A stretch of DNA of 6,900 bases, taken from positions 1-6,900 of the forward strand of contig JALWRV010000175.1 in assembly GCA_027080545.1 (NCBI GenBank), given 5' to 3'. Source of the stretch: Parvularculaceae bacterium. Lineage in GTDB: Bacteria > Pseudomonadota > Alphaproteobacteria > Caulobacterales > Parvularculaceae. Every line of letters starts with the position of its first letter. The first letter of the stretch is position 1. The position numbers were made by a program, and so were the translations under genes. The notes under the pieces were generated by a model. The model did no database searches and had not been told where the DNA came from. It saw only the letters and a program-made list of their open reading frames with translations. Below, in pieces: positions 1 to 4,706 of the stretch.

Positions 1-48
1 AAGCCGAGCGGCGGCAATGACCCCAAGAAAGCCAAGGAAGCCGCCTAA
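1..48 (+). CDS. 3' end of an upstream gene (partial)
   Basis: Frame 1 from the first base stays open for 15 codons and stops at TAA (46-48). The visible C-terminus reads PSGGNDPKKAKEAA, a charged, Lys/Ala-rich tail that is probably disordered. It is followed after about 30 bp by a strong intrinsic terminator, which is where the end of a gene is expected. Nothing can be said about function from 15 residues. A lysine-rich tail would suit a nucleic-acid-binding or replication protein, but that is a guess. An ATG in another frame at 17 could open a longer ORF running to 328, but that ORF would translate the terminator hairpin and ignores the strong ribosome site before 131. Confidence 0.55.
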   Translation, partial: KPSGGNDPKKAKEAA

Positions 49-70
49 AAACGGCTTAAAACCACGATTG

Positions 71-84
71 CGCGCCCGGGCGCG
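71..84. repeat. Perfect 14-bp GC palindrome overlapping the terminator arm
   Basis: CGCGCCCGGGCGCG is its own reverse complement. Its right half overlaps the left arm of the terminator stem (78-88), so the RNA could fold either as this palindrome or as the terminator, but not both. That makes an attenuator or antiterminator arrangement conceivable. It also contains one copy of GCCCGGGC, an octamer that recurs through the window. Confidence 0.6.
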
Positions 85-114
85 GGTGCTCCTACACCCG
101 CGCCCATGTTTTTT
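78..114 (+). terminator. Intrinsic (rho-independent) terminator
   Basis: An 11-bp perfect GC-rich stem (78-88 pairs with 95-105) closes a 6-nt loop CTCCTA (89-94). After three bases comes a run of six T (109-114). These are the standard parts of an intrinsic terminator on the + strand. It would end transcription of the gene finishing at 48. The T-tract is immediately followed by AGGAGA (115-120), the Shine-Dalgarno of the gene at 131. There is therefore no room for a separate promoter between terminator and ribosome site, and the downstream operon must be read by read-through or from a promoter inside or upstream of the hairpin. Confidence 0.85.
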
Positions 115-130
115 AGGAGAAAACAGAATC

Positions 131-328
131 ATGCCCGATGAATTTGACGAATATTTGAATGATCAGCAATTCCACGATGTTGATGGTAAGTTGGCAAAGC
201 TGGAAATGAAAATCGACGCTATGGACACAATGTCGATGATGGAAAAGGCAAACGCCGCGTTGCCATTGATGCGCGAAATATTGGACCTTTTCCGCGACCT
301 TCGCAATGAGCTTAGGAGCAAGGTTTGA
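131..328 (+). CDS. Small acidic helical protein, unknown function (65 aa)
   Basis: The start is ATG 131 with a strong AGGAGA (115-120) ribosome site. The product is 65 aa, acidic at the N-terminus (MPDEFDEYLNDQ), and looks helical throughout. The hydrophobic spacing in residues about 18-62 (LAKLEMKIDAMD, then LPLMREILDLFRDLRNEL) fits an amphipathic helix or short coiled coil, so oligomerisation or binding to another protein is likely. It has no membrane segment, cysteines or recognisable enzyme motif. The stop overlaps the TTG start of the next gene by 4 nt (TTGA), suggesting translational coupling. As the first gene after the terminator it opens the structural block. It could be a small scaffold, regulator or minor virion component; I do not recognise the family. 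Confidence 0.75.
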   Translation: MPDEFDEYLNDQQFHDVDGKLAKLEMKIDAMDTMSMMEKANAALPLMREILDLFRDLRNELRSKV

Positions 329-678
329 GCAAGAAAAATCCAACTTTAGACCCGGCGAAATACCCGCGCGGCACAGTTCTTGGTCAAACGCGCTGCGCCT
401 CAAAACTGACCTGCGGAAAGACGGCTAAAATTGTCGTTACATCGGCGGGCGGAGCAATGGCCAAATGCTCACATTGCGATGACGATTTGAACCCATGCAC
501 AACCACCACATTTTATGGCGTGCCGGAAACATTGGCCCTTGCCGCCGCATATGAAGCCGCCCGAGCTGCACCGCCAAAACCACCAAAAAAGGAATTGAAA
601 AATGACGGACCAACCGGAAAACACGCCCGAGCTGGAGACAGCGGAGACGAACCAGAAAACTTCGGAATCCTTATTTGA
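325..678 (+). CDS. Small Cys-rich putative zinc-ribbon protein (117 aa)
   Basis: The start is TTG 325, overlapping the previous stop by 4 nt. AGGAG lies at 314-318, 6 nt upstream, which favours this non-ATG start. Cysteines fall at residues 24, 30, 48, 51 and 58. C24-x5-C30 plus C48-x2-C51 (CSHC) resembles a zinc ribbon with the two knuckles on a small beta hairpin (KIVVTS and AKCSHC). After about residue 62 comes an Ala-rich helix, then a Pro/Lys-rich tail (PPKPPKKE). The last ~25 residues are read from the 77 bp that overlap the next gene and are low in complexity. Zinc-finger late-transcription regulators are reported for PM2-like phages, so a DNA-binding regulatory role is a reasonable inference. 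A structural zinc protein is equally possible, and the family is not recognised. Confidence 0.7.
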   Translation: MSKKNPTLDPAKYPRGTVLGQTRCASKLTCGKTAKIVVTSAGGAMAKCSHCDDDLNPCTTTTFYGVPETLALAAAYEAARAAPPKPPKKELKNDGPTGKHARAGDSGDEPENFGILI

Positions 679-1201
679 TGCCTCAAAATTTCGCATTCCA
701 GAAGTAGACCCGGGCGCGGGCGCGCGTGTGATCCCGCTCGATGACGAAGGGGAGGACGTGCCGCCCTTCGACGAGCTGGAGGAAGAGCCGGAAAAGCAAC
801 CAATAGAATTTGATGATTTCTACAGCATGTTCCAGCTCGCTTTTGCCGCGCCGGGCGAATATGACGAGGATTTTAAACCGCTGGCAATTCAGCCGGATGA
901 AGAGGAAAACGCCCGAAAAGCCGCGCGCGTGACCTATGACCTGTTAAAGCAATATGTGCCGAGCTGGTTAACCAACATAGATTCAAAGCTGATGCTCTGG
1001 CTTGGCGCCGGGATGTTCTTTATGGGCAAAGCCAAAATTCTGGCGGTGATCCTGCACCACAAGCGCGAAATGCGGCAAATGGAACTGGACGCGGCGGCGG
1101 GCGCGGCTCCAGTAGCCGGGGCAGGGGAGGGCGCGCCCTCGCCAGCGTCTGACGGTGTTAGCTGGTTCAATCCAGGTGAAGAAGATGAGGCGGCGGCATA
1201 G
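602..1201 (+). CDS. Acidic single-pass membrane protein, unknown function (199 aa)
   Basis: ATG 602 is preceded by AAGGA about 9 nt upstream. The first ~100 residues are strongly acidic and probably partly disordered (runs such as DDEGEDVPPFDELEEEPE). Residues 65-125 contain FDDFYSMFQLAF and a helix with LLKQYVPSWL. One likely transmembrane segment lies at about 129-151 (LMLWLGAGMFFMGKAKILAVIL). It is followed by a basic helix HHKREMRQMEL, then an Ala/Gly/Pro linker and an acidic C-terminus ending EEDEAAA. The basic flank after the membrane segment predicts a cytoplasmic or virion-interior C-terminus. The stop TAG directly abuts the ATG of the packaging ATPase in the same frame, so the two are probably coupled. 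A membrane anchor or vertex partner for the ATPase, or a minor virion membrane protein, are inferences. Confidence 0.85.
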   Translation: MTDQPENTPELETAETNQKTSESLFDASKFRIPEVDPGAGARVIPLDDEGEDVPPFDELEEEPEKQPIEFDDFYSMFQLAFAAPGEYDEDFKPLAIQPDEEENARKAARVTYDLLKQYVPSWLTNIDSKLMLWLGAGMFFMGKAKILAVILHHKREMRQMELDAAAGAAPVAGAGEGAPSPASDGVSWFNPGEEDEAAA

Positions 1202-1903
1202 ATGCACTTTGACGACGCGGAAAGGATAGCTGTTTATGGCCGCTCTGGTAGCGGCAAAACCGCATGGCTGAAAAAATACATCCGGGGCAAACGCCGGATT
1301 ATCGTTTTTGATCCGATGGATGAATACCACGAAATGAAAACCCGCATTGTCCACAGCTCGCGCGGATCGCTTGAGGAAGTGCGCGCGGCGGTGCTGGATG
1401 ATCCAACCGGATTCCAGATTGCTTTTGTGCCAGCGGGCGGAAAAGAGGCTGAGGCGCTCAACATGATTTCCGCGATGTTGTGGGAAGGGATGGCGGGCTA
1501 TAGAGCCGCGCGCCGGAAATGGGAAAGGGCAGGGGCCAAGCGCCCGAACGGTTCCCGCGCGGTTCCAAAGGTTCACCTTGTAGTGGAGGAAATGAATCTG
1601 AGTTTTAAAGTGCATGGCGGCGAGGATCGCGCGCCAGCGTTTGCCGATATTTGCAGCCGGGGGCGGCGCTCTGGTATTGAGGTAGCCGGATGCTCACAGC
1701 GCGTTAAAGAGGTTAACACCCGATTCCGGGGCAACTGCTCAAAAGTGGTGGTTTTTGCGCAGGCGGATTCGCTCGATACCAAGGCGGCGGCTGAGGCGCT
1801 TTTTATAAAGCCCGGGGAGCTGGAGGATTTGCAGCCGCTCCAGTATATTTATAGAGAAAACAACACAATTTCCCGGCACGAAATTAAATTCAAAAAAAGC
1901 TGA
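1202..1903 (+). CDS. Genome-packaging ATPase, FtsK/HerA superfamily (PM2 P9 / PRD1 P9-like)
   Basis: This is a 233-aa P-loop ATPase, the usual size for packaging ATPases of tailless DJR phages. Walker A is GRSGSGKT at residues 13-20. A second strand follows with IIVFDPMDEY (33-42), where the aspartate-rich turn after the strand is typical of the HerA/FtsK group. Walker B is VHLVVEE (124-130), with E129/E130 as candidate catalytic acids. The motif GCSQR (163-167) supplies the conserved Gln sensor, and the following Arg cluster (RVKEVNTRFRGN) may include an arginine finger. By family it should drive double-stranded DNA into preformed capsids at one vertex using ATP. The start directly follows the previous stop, with a modest GAGG at 1187-1190. 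It lies one gene block upstream of the capsid gene, as in many DJR elements. The superfamily call is firm; the packaging role rests on context. Confidence 0.9.
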   Translation: MHFDDAERIAVYGRSGSGKTAWLKKYIRGKRRIIVFDPMDEYHEMKTRIVHSSRGSLEEVRAAVLDDPTGFQIAFVPAGGKEAEALNMISAMLWEGMAGYRAARRKWERAGAKRPNGSRAVPKVHLVVEEMNLSFKVHGGEDRAPAFADICSRGRRSGIEVAGCSQRVKEVNTRFRGNCSKVVVFAQADSLDTKAAAEALFIKPGELEDLQPLQYIYRENNTISRHEIKFKKS

Positions 1904-1914
1904 TTTCCCTATAG

Positions 1915-1936
1915 TATAGATAGAATATTATCTATA
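1915..1936. repeat. AT-rich inverted repeat in the ATPase-capsid gap
   Basis: TATAGATA (1915-1922) and TATCTATA (1929-1936) are exact reverse complements around GAATAT. The palindrome CTATAG also appears twice (1909-1914 and 1932-1937). This is the most AT-rich stretch of an otherwise GC-rich block and sits just after the ATPase stop. No T-tract follows, so it is a poor intrinsic terminator. An operator, or a promoter core (TATA-like hexamers such as TAGAAT at 1921-1926), is possible, but no convincing -35 box was found. Confidence 0.5.
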
Positions 1937-1968
1937 GGTTTTACCGCCGAATTTCCGCCCGATAGATT

Positions 1969-1996
1969 GCCCTTATTGTTTATCGAGAATGAGGGC
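1969..1996 (+). promoter_or_regulatory. RNA hairpin enclosing the ribosome binding site of the next gene
   Basis: GCCCTTATT (1969-1977) pairs with AATGAGGGC (1988-1996): nine pairs including one G-T wobble, with a 10-nt loop. The 3' arm contains GAGGG (1991-1995), the Shine-Dalgarno for ATG 2001, 5 nt away. Folding would hide the ribosome site, so translation of 2001-2147, and by coupling 2144-2275, could be delayed or controlled. Regulation is inferred; the pairing is seen directly. Confidence 0.5.
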
Positions 1997-2000
1997 TTAG

Positions 2001-2147
2001 ATGCGCGGTTTTATTTGGAGTGTCGCGGCGGGTGTGACCGTCGTTTTTGTCACCCGCTATTTATCGGCGCGCTCTACCCCTCAACCTTCACCAACTTCGA
2101 CCGTTGCGGCGGCGAATCCTGAACTTGAAAGTGAGATATGGGCATGA
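2001..2147 (+). CDS. Small membrane protein, probable virion membrane component (48 aa)
   Basis: ATG 2001 has GAGGG at 1991-1995, a well-placed ribosome site. The 48-aa product begins MRGFIWSVAAGVTVVFVTRY, giving one transmembrane helix at about residues 4-18. A Pro/Ser/Thr-rich stretch (STPQPSPTSTV) and an acidic end (ELESEIWA) follow. The stop overlaps the next ATG as ATGA (2144-2147). Tiny hydrophobic proteins encoded beside the capsid gene are characteristic of PM2-type phages, where they stud the internal lipid membrane and link it to the capsid. That role is inferred from position and hydrophobicity; sequence identity to a named PM2 protein cannot be claimed. Confidence 0.75.
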   Translation: MRGFIWSVAAGVTVVFVTRYLSARSTPQPSPTSTVAAANPELESEIWA

Positions 2148-2275
2148 AAGCCAACCAAAAAGCTATCGTAAAATCTGTTGTAATTGCCGCCGCTGGCGTC
2201 ATGCTCGCGGGTTTTGTTATGAACCAATTTCGCGGCAATCAAATTGCTGATCGCGCCTCTGCTGGTTTCCGCTAA
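2144..2275 (+). CDS. Small membrane protein, probable virion membrane component (43 aa)
   Basis: ATG 2144 overlaps the preceding stop by 4 nt; an in-frame ATG at 2138 would add only two residues. GAAAGTGAG (2127-2135) gives a weak ribosome site better spaced for 2144. The 43-aa product has a basic N-terminus (MKANQKAIVK), one transmembrane helix at about 8-26 (IVKSVVIAAAGVMLAGFVM), and a short polar tail (NQFRGNQIADRASAGFR). The charge pattern (Lys before, Arg after the helix) leaves topology uncertain. It ends 49 nt before the capsid gene. With the gene at 2001 it forms a pair of coupled mini membrane proteins, probably incorporated into the virion membrane. No family recognised. Confidence 0.75.
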   Translation: MKANQKAIVKSVVIAAAGVMLAGFVMNQFRGNQIADRASAGFR

Positions 2276-2324
2276 GCGGCTCCAGCTCCACCCGTAACCA
2301 ACCACAAAAAGACGAGGCCAGATC

Positions 2325-3173
2325 GTGACCAAAGCATACAACAAAATGAAAACCCCTTCCGGCGTTGCAGCCGGGGCAACCGCAACATGTGACCTTGATT
2401 TGGGCTACACATACCACCGCCTTGACATTCGAATGTCTGACGGCGTGGGCGACATTGCAGAGGCTGCATGGGGTTCAAATATTGGCGAAATCCGCCTTAT
2501 GGTGGACGGTGATGCAAAGATCACGATTGATGCGGCCGACCTTGTATCTTTGAACAAGTATTACGGCCACACGCACGATAACGGCATCTTGCCGCTCTTT
2601 CTTGATCGCCAGCAAATGCGCACGATTTTGGGCACAGAACAAACCGCCTATGACACAAACGGCGGTATGACCTCTTTCAATCTTGAAGTGGATTTGAAGG
2701 CCGGCATCACCATTGGCCAATTCAATATCTATGCCGTGCAGAGTGACGGGATGTTTCCGGCTGGACACCCACAGGCCGGGCTTCCAAAGAGCTTTGGCGC
2801 GCATTTGCGCATTCAGAAGTTTCACCACAACCAGGGCATTATCGGCGAGGCGGAAATTACGGATATTCCGCGCGGCGCTTACAACATGTTTGCGACGCAT
2901 TTCAAAACGAACGCGATTACTGCGGTTGAGGTGCACCAAAACCAACGGCGCTTTCTGAAATTTGGCGACATTGCTTTGCTCAATCAGCATAACAAAATCG
3001 GCGGGCGCGTGCCTCAACCGGGGTTCACCCATATTGACTATATCCCCGACAACATTTTGCGGGAAACATTGCCTATGGCGGTAAAGGATCACCGGGTTAA
3101 GGCGACGTTCAACGCCGCCGCCGCCGTTCCTTTCTATGTCGAGAGCATTCAGGGGAATTTCCAACTGGTTTAA
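2325..3173 (+). CDS. Major capsid protein, double jelly-roll (PM2 P2-like)
   Basis: The start is GTG 2325 with GAGG at 2314-2317, 7 nt away; the alternative ATG 2346 lacks a ribosome site. At 282 aa it is close to PM2 P2 (about 269 aa) and far shorter than PRD1 P3. The sequence alternates short beta strands and loops with no membrane segment. The first half (about residues 15-140) contains a strand with IGEIRLMVDG, then NGILPLFLDR (87-95). A LGT...YDT segment follows, leading into TSFNLEVDLKAG (116-127). This resembles the conserved P-x-F/R-x-D...GT...-F-x-L-E-V-D signature of DJR capsid proteins. A second domain (about 155-282) shows RGAYNMFATHF and ends with strand VPFYVESIQGNF. It should form trimers with pseudo-hexagonal outline building the icosahedral shell. 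Order ATPase, small membrane genes, capsid supports the call. The DJR fold is inferred, not modelled. Confidence 0.85.
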   Translation: MTKAYNKMKTPSGVAAGATATCDLDLGYTYHRLDIRMSDGVGDIAEAAWGSNIGEIRLMVDGDAKITIDAADLVSLNKYYGHTHDNGILPLFLDRQQMRTILGTEQTAYDTNGGMTSFNLEVDLKAGITIGQFNIYAVQSDGMFPAGHPQAGLPKSFGAHLRIQKFHHNQGIIGEAEITDIPRGAYNMFATHFKTNAITAVEVHQNQRRFLKFGDIALLNQHNKIGGRVPQPGFTHIDYIPDNILRETLPMAVKDHRVKATFNAAAAVPFYVESIQGNFQLV

Positions 3174-3215
3174 TCGGCCGGAAATTTACGAAACACGAAA
3201 AGAGGTTTTTTTTAG

Positions 3216-3836
3216 ATGGCACGTTCCCCCAATGATCCGAGTTTTAACCCGCCCGCACCACGCCCGGGCCTGACTTTTGGCCCAAGTGCAACAAATGCTT
3301 ATGATACGTTTAAAACAGGCATTGTTGGCGCGGGTGGCGGTTCTGGCCTTGGCTTTGGTAAAAGCGTAACAGGATTTAATCCTTTCGATTTCACCACTGG
3401 GCCAGCGGTTACGGGTTTCGATGTGATTCCGCCGACCGTTTCATTTCCCGGCCCACCTGCCCCGCCACCAGGCACGGGCATTGGCGCTGGTTTGATTGAT
3501 TCCATCATTGCCGGGCTTGGCGGATTTACCACTGACGGCGGGGCATCGACTTCAAGCCCCGGCGTATCGGTTGCCGATATTACGGGGGCCGCTGGATCAC
3601 CCGTGGGGCCAGTGGTTAGCCCGGTGACAACTGATGGGGGCGTGGGTTTCCTTGACCAGCTCAAAACGCTGGCGGGTGGATTGCTGAACGGGATCGGCGC
3701 TCAACCCGATACCGTTGAAGTCACCCCGGTTATGGGCAGCACGGGCGTTGGAGGCTCCAGTGGCCGCAATAACAATTCGGTTTTGATCGGCTTGGGGATC
3801 GCGGCGGCGGTGGCCTTTTTCGCCCTCAAAAAATAG
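3216..3836 (+). CDS. Gly/Pro-rich tail-anchored protein, putative minor virion protein (206 aa)
   Basis: ATG 3216 has AGAGG at 3201-3205, separated by an unusual run of eight T. The protein is dominated by Gly, Pro, Ser, Thr and Val (for example PPAPPPGTGIGAG and GGVGFLDQLKTLAGGLLNGIG) with few charged residues over residues 1-180. That predicts a largely disordered or extended chain. A single hydrophobic helix lies at the very C-terminus (about 188-204, SVLIGLGIAAAVAFFA, ending LKK), and there is no N-terminal signal. A tail-anchored protein of this make-up directly behind the capsid gene could be a tape or cement-like protein. Such proteins run along the capsid interior while rooted in the membrane (compare PRD1 P30 or PM2 minor membrane proteins in principle). 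That is inference and the family is not recognised. Confidence 0.75.
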   Translation: MARSPNDPSFNPPAPRPGLTFGPSATNAYDTFKTGIVGAGGGSGLGFGKSVTGFNPFDFTTGPAVTGFDVIPPTVSFPGPPAPPPGTGIGAGLIDSIIAGLGGFTTDGGASTSSPGVSVADITGAAGSPVGPVVSPVTTDGGVGFLDQLKTLAGGLLNGIGAQPDTVEVTPVMGSTGVGGSSGRNNNSVLIGLGIAAAVAFFALKK

Positions 3837-3845
3837 GGGGCGGAA

Positions 3846-4052
3846 ATGCCTTTGGAGCTTCCACCAATTTCCTTCGGGCTGGAGACTGGCCCGGCTATTT
3901 CCGGCGCGCCAACTGAAAGCGGGAATGTCGCAACCGGCGAATTTATCGTGAATAAAGAACGCCGGAAAACTGGCCTAATGGCGGCGGCGGCTGTTGCTTT
4001 GCCGCTGCTGACTTTGGGGGGGATCGCATGGCTTTTGATGCGCAAGCGGTAA
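3846..4052 (+). CDS. Small tail-anchored membrane protein (68 aa)
   Basis: ATG 3846 follows the previous stop by 9 nt, with the purine-rich leader GGGGGCGGAA. The 68 aa are a polar/Pro-Gly N-terminal half (LPPISFGLETGPAISGAPTESGN), a short basic linker (NKERRK) and a C-terminal transmembrane helix at about 43-65 (LMAAAAVALPLLTLGGIAWLL) ending MRKR. Basic residues on both sides of the helix leave topology open. The last 25 nt overlap the next gene. It has the same design as the proteins at 3216 and 4422: no signal peptide, soluble N-terminus, C-terminal anchor. It is probably a virion membrane protein. No homologous family is recognised. Confidence 0.75.
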   Translation: MPLELPPISFGLETGPAISGAPTESGNVATGEFIVNKERRKTGLMAAAAVALPLLTLGGIAWLLMRKR

Positions 4053-4429
4053 AAATTGACCCGGTGAGTTTTGCACATGCCCGGCATTTTTATGAAGATA
4101 TAGAGGGCGTGGATATTTCCCGGCTTGACGAGCTGAGCGCTGACCAAATGTTGCAAAACTTCGGTTTGTTTGAGGGCGGCGTGCAGATTGGCGCTATTGC
4201 GATTTCTGTTGAGTATTCCGGCAATGAAAAGTGGCTTATTGTGAACGCCTACAGCGCCCGGGCTGGGCGCGATATGACGCGCTTCATGGAAGAACACGGG
4301 ATCGCGCTCGCGCGCGGCACCGGGTGCGCCGGTATTCGCATTTGGACTCGCCGGGCTGGCCTTCAGCACAAACTTGAATCGACAGGCTGGAAATCTAGCG
4401 CAGTTTTGGAGCTGAGAACAGATGAATAG
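4028..4429 (+). CDS. GNAT-like acetyltransferase-fold protein (133 aa)
   Basis: ATG 4028 lies inside the end of the previous gene (25-nt overlap) behind a G-rich stretch, so translation is probably coupled; GTG 4063 is a weaker alternative. The 133-aa sequence follows the order of a GNAT fold. An N-terminal helix (FAHARHFYEDI) and DELSADQMLQ come first, then strands GLFEGGVQIGAIAISVEY and KWLIVNAYSA. Next are a helix (RDMTRFMEEHGIALA), strand AGIRIWT, helix (RAGLQHKLESTGW) and final strand SAVLEL. The segment after the fourth strand reads SARAGRDM and lacks a clean Q/R-x-x-G-x-G/A acetyl-CoA loop, so it may be inactive or bind something else. GNAT-like proteins occur in structural regions of several phages, where function is often unclear. 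Role here unknown; modifying host or virion proteins is speculative. Confidence 0.7.
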   Translation: MAFDAQAVKIDPVSFAHARHFYEDIEGVDISRLDELSADQMLQNFGLFEGGVQIGAIAISVEYSGNEKWLIVNAYSARAGRDMTRFMEEHGIALARGTGCAGIRIWTRRAGLQHKLESTGWKSSAVLELRTDE

Positions 4430-4703
4430 CACAAGCAACACTAATCAGACCTCTAAGACCGCCACAGAAGACAATAGGCAGGTTGTAGACGGGCAGGGCG
4501 TGGCCGTTGGCGCTGACAGTGTGGTGAACATTACCAGCGTGCCAGATGAAGCCTATGACCTCACGGGCGAGGTTGTGCAGATTTTGGGGGATGTAACCCG
4601 GCAAAGCCTTGCCCAAAGCCAAGCCGACAGCAAAGAGATTTTTCAAAAACTGATCACTTACGGCATTCCCGCCGCCGCAATCGCTTTTATTGTTTCGAGG
4701 TAG
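4422..4703 (+). CDS. Tail-anchored phage protein with repeat-like polar N-terminus (93 aa)
   Basis: ATG 4422 overlaps the preceding stop by 8 nt, with GGAG at 4408-4411. The 93 aa run from an Asn/Thr/Ser-rich start (MNSTSNTNQTSKTATEDN) through VVDGQGVAVGADSVVNITS, which looks like a short beta segment. A helix with Gln/Ser-rich heptads follows (VVQILGDVTRQSLAQSQADSKEIFQKL). A C-terminal membrane helix lies at about 77-91 (LITYGIPAAAIAFIV), ending SR. This layout (glycine-rich beta stretch, long helix, terminal membrane anchor) is common among short phage proteins next to structural genes, but I cannot name the family. It may form a helical stalk rising from the membrane towards the vertex. 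The spike-like genes follow directly. Confidence 0.75.
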   Translation: MNSTSNTNQTSKTATEDNRQVVDGQGVAVGADSVVNITSVPDEAYDLTGEVVQILGDVTRQSLAQSQADSKEIFQKLITYGIPAAAIAFIVSR

Positions 4704-4706
4704 ACC

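Noticed and set aside
17..130. N-terminal extension of the gene at 131 from an ATG at 17 (103-aa reading)
   Set aside because: It would translate the terminator hairpin into an Arg/Pro-rich segment, has no ribosome site, and overlaps the end of the upstream gene. AGGAGA before ATG 131 is far better.
513..803. Reverse-strand 96-aa ORF over the 325/602 gene overlap
   Set aside because: Arg/Pro/Ala-rich composition typical of antisense shadow frames in GC-rich DNA; no ribosome site and opposite to all other genes.
983..1615. Reverse-strand 210-aa ORF across the ATPase start
   Set aside because: Low-quality composition, no recognisable motif, lies antisense to the well-supported ATPase and its neighbour.
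1898..1930. Sigma-70 style promoter in the AT-rich gap
   Set aside because: TATA-like hexamers exist, but no matching -35 box at 16-18 bp could be found; kept only as a possibility within the inverted-repeat entry.
2047..2250. Forward 67-aa ORF overlapping the two mini membrane genes
   Set aside because: Arg/Cys-rich with no hydrophobic segment or ribosome site; the ATGA-coupled frames at 2001 and 2144 explain the region better.
2475..3164. Reverse-strand 229-aa ORF inside the capsid gene
   Set aside because: Fully antisense to the capsid gene; no domain recognised and no promoter or ribosome site.
3155..3188. Possible terminator after the capsid gene (AATTTCC / GGAAATT pairing)
   Set aside because: Only about 7-8 weak pairs around a 17-nt loop and no T-tract directly after; the nearby T-run at 3206 is not adjacent to the stem.
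3701..4441. Reverse-strand 246-aa ORF spanning three + strand genes
   Set aside because: Antisense to three tightly packed, overlapping + strand genes with good starts; sequence lacks any family signature.
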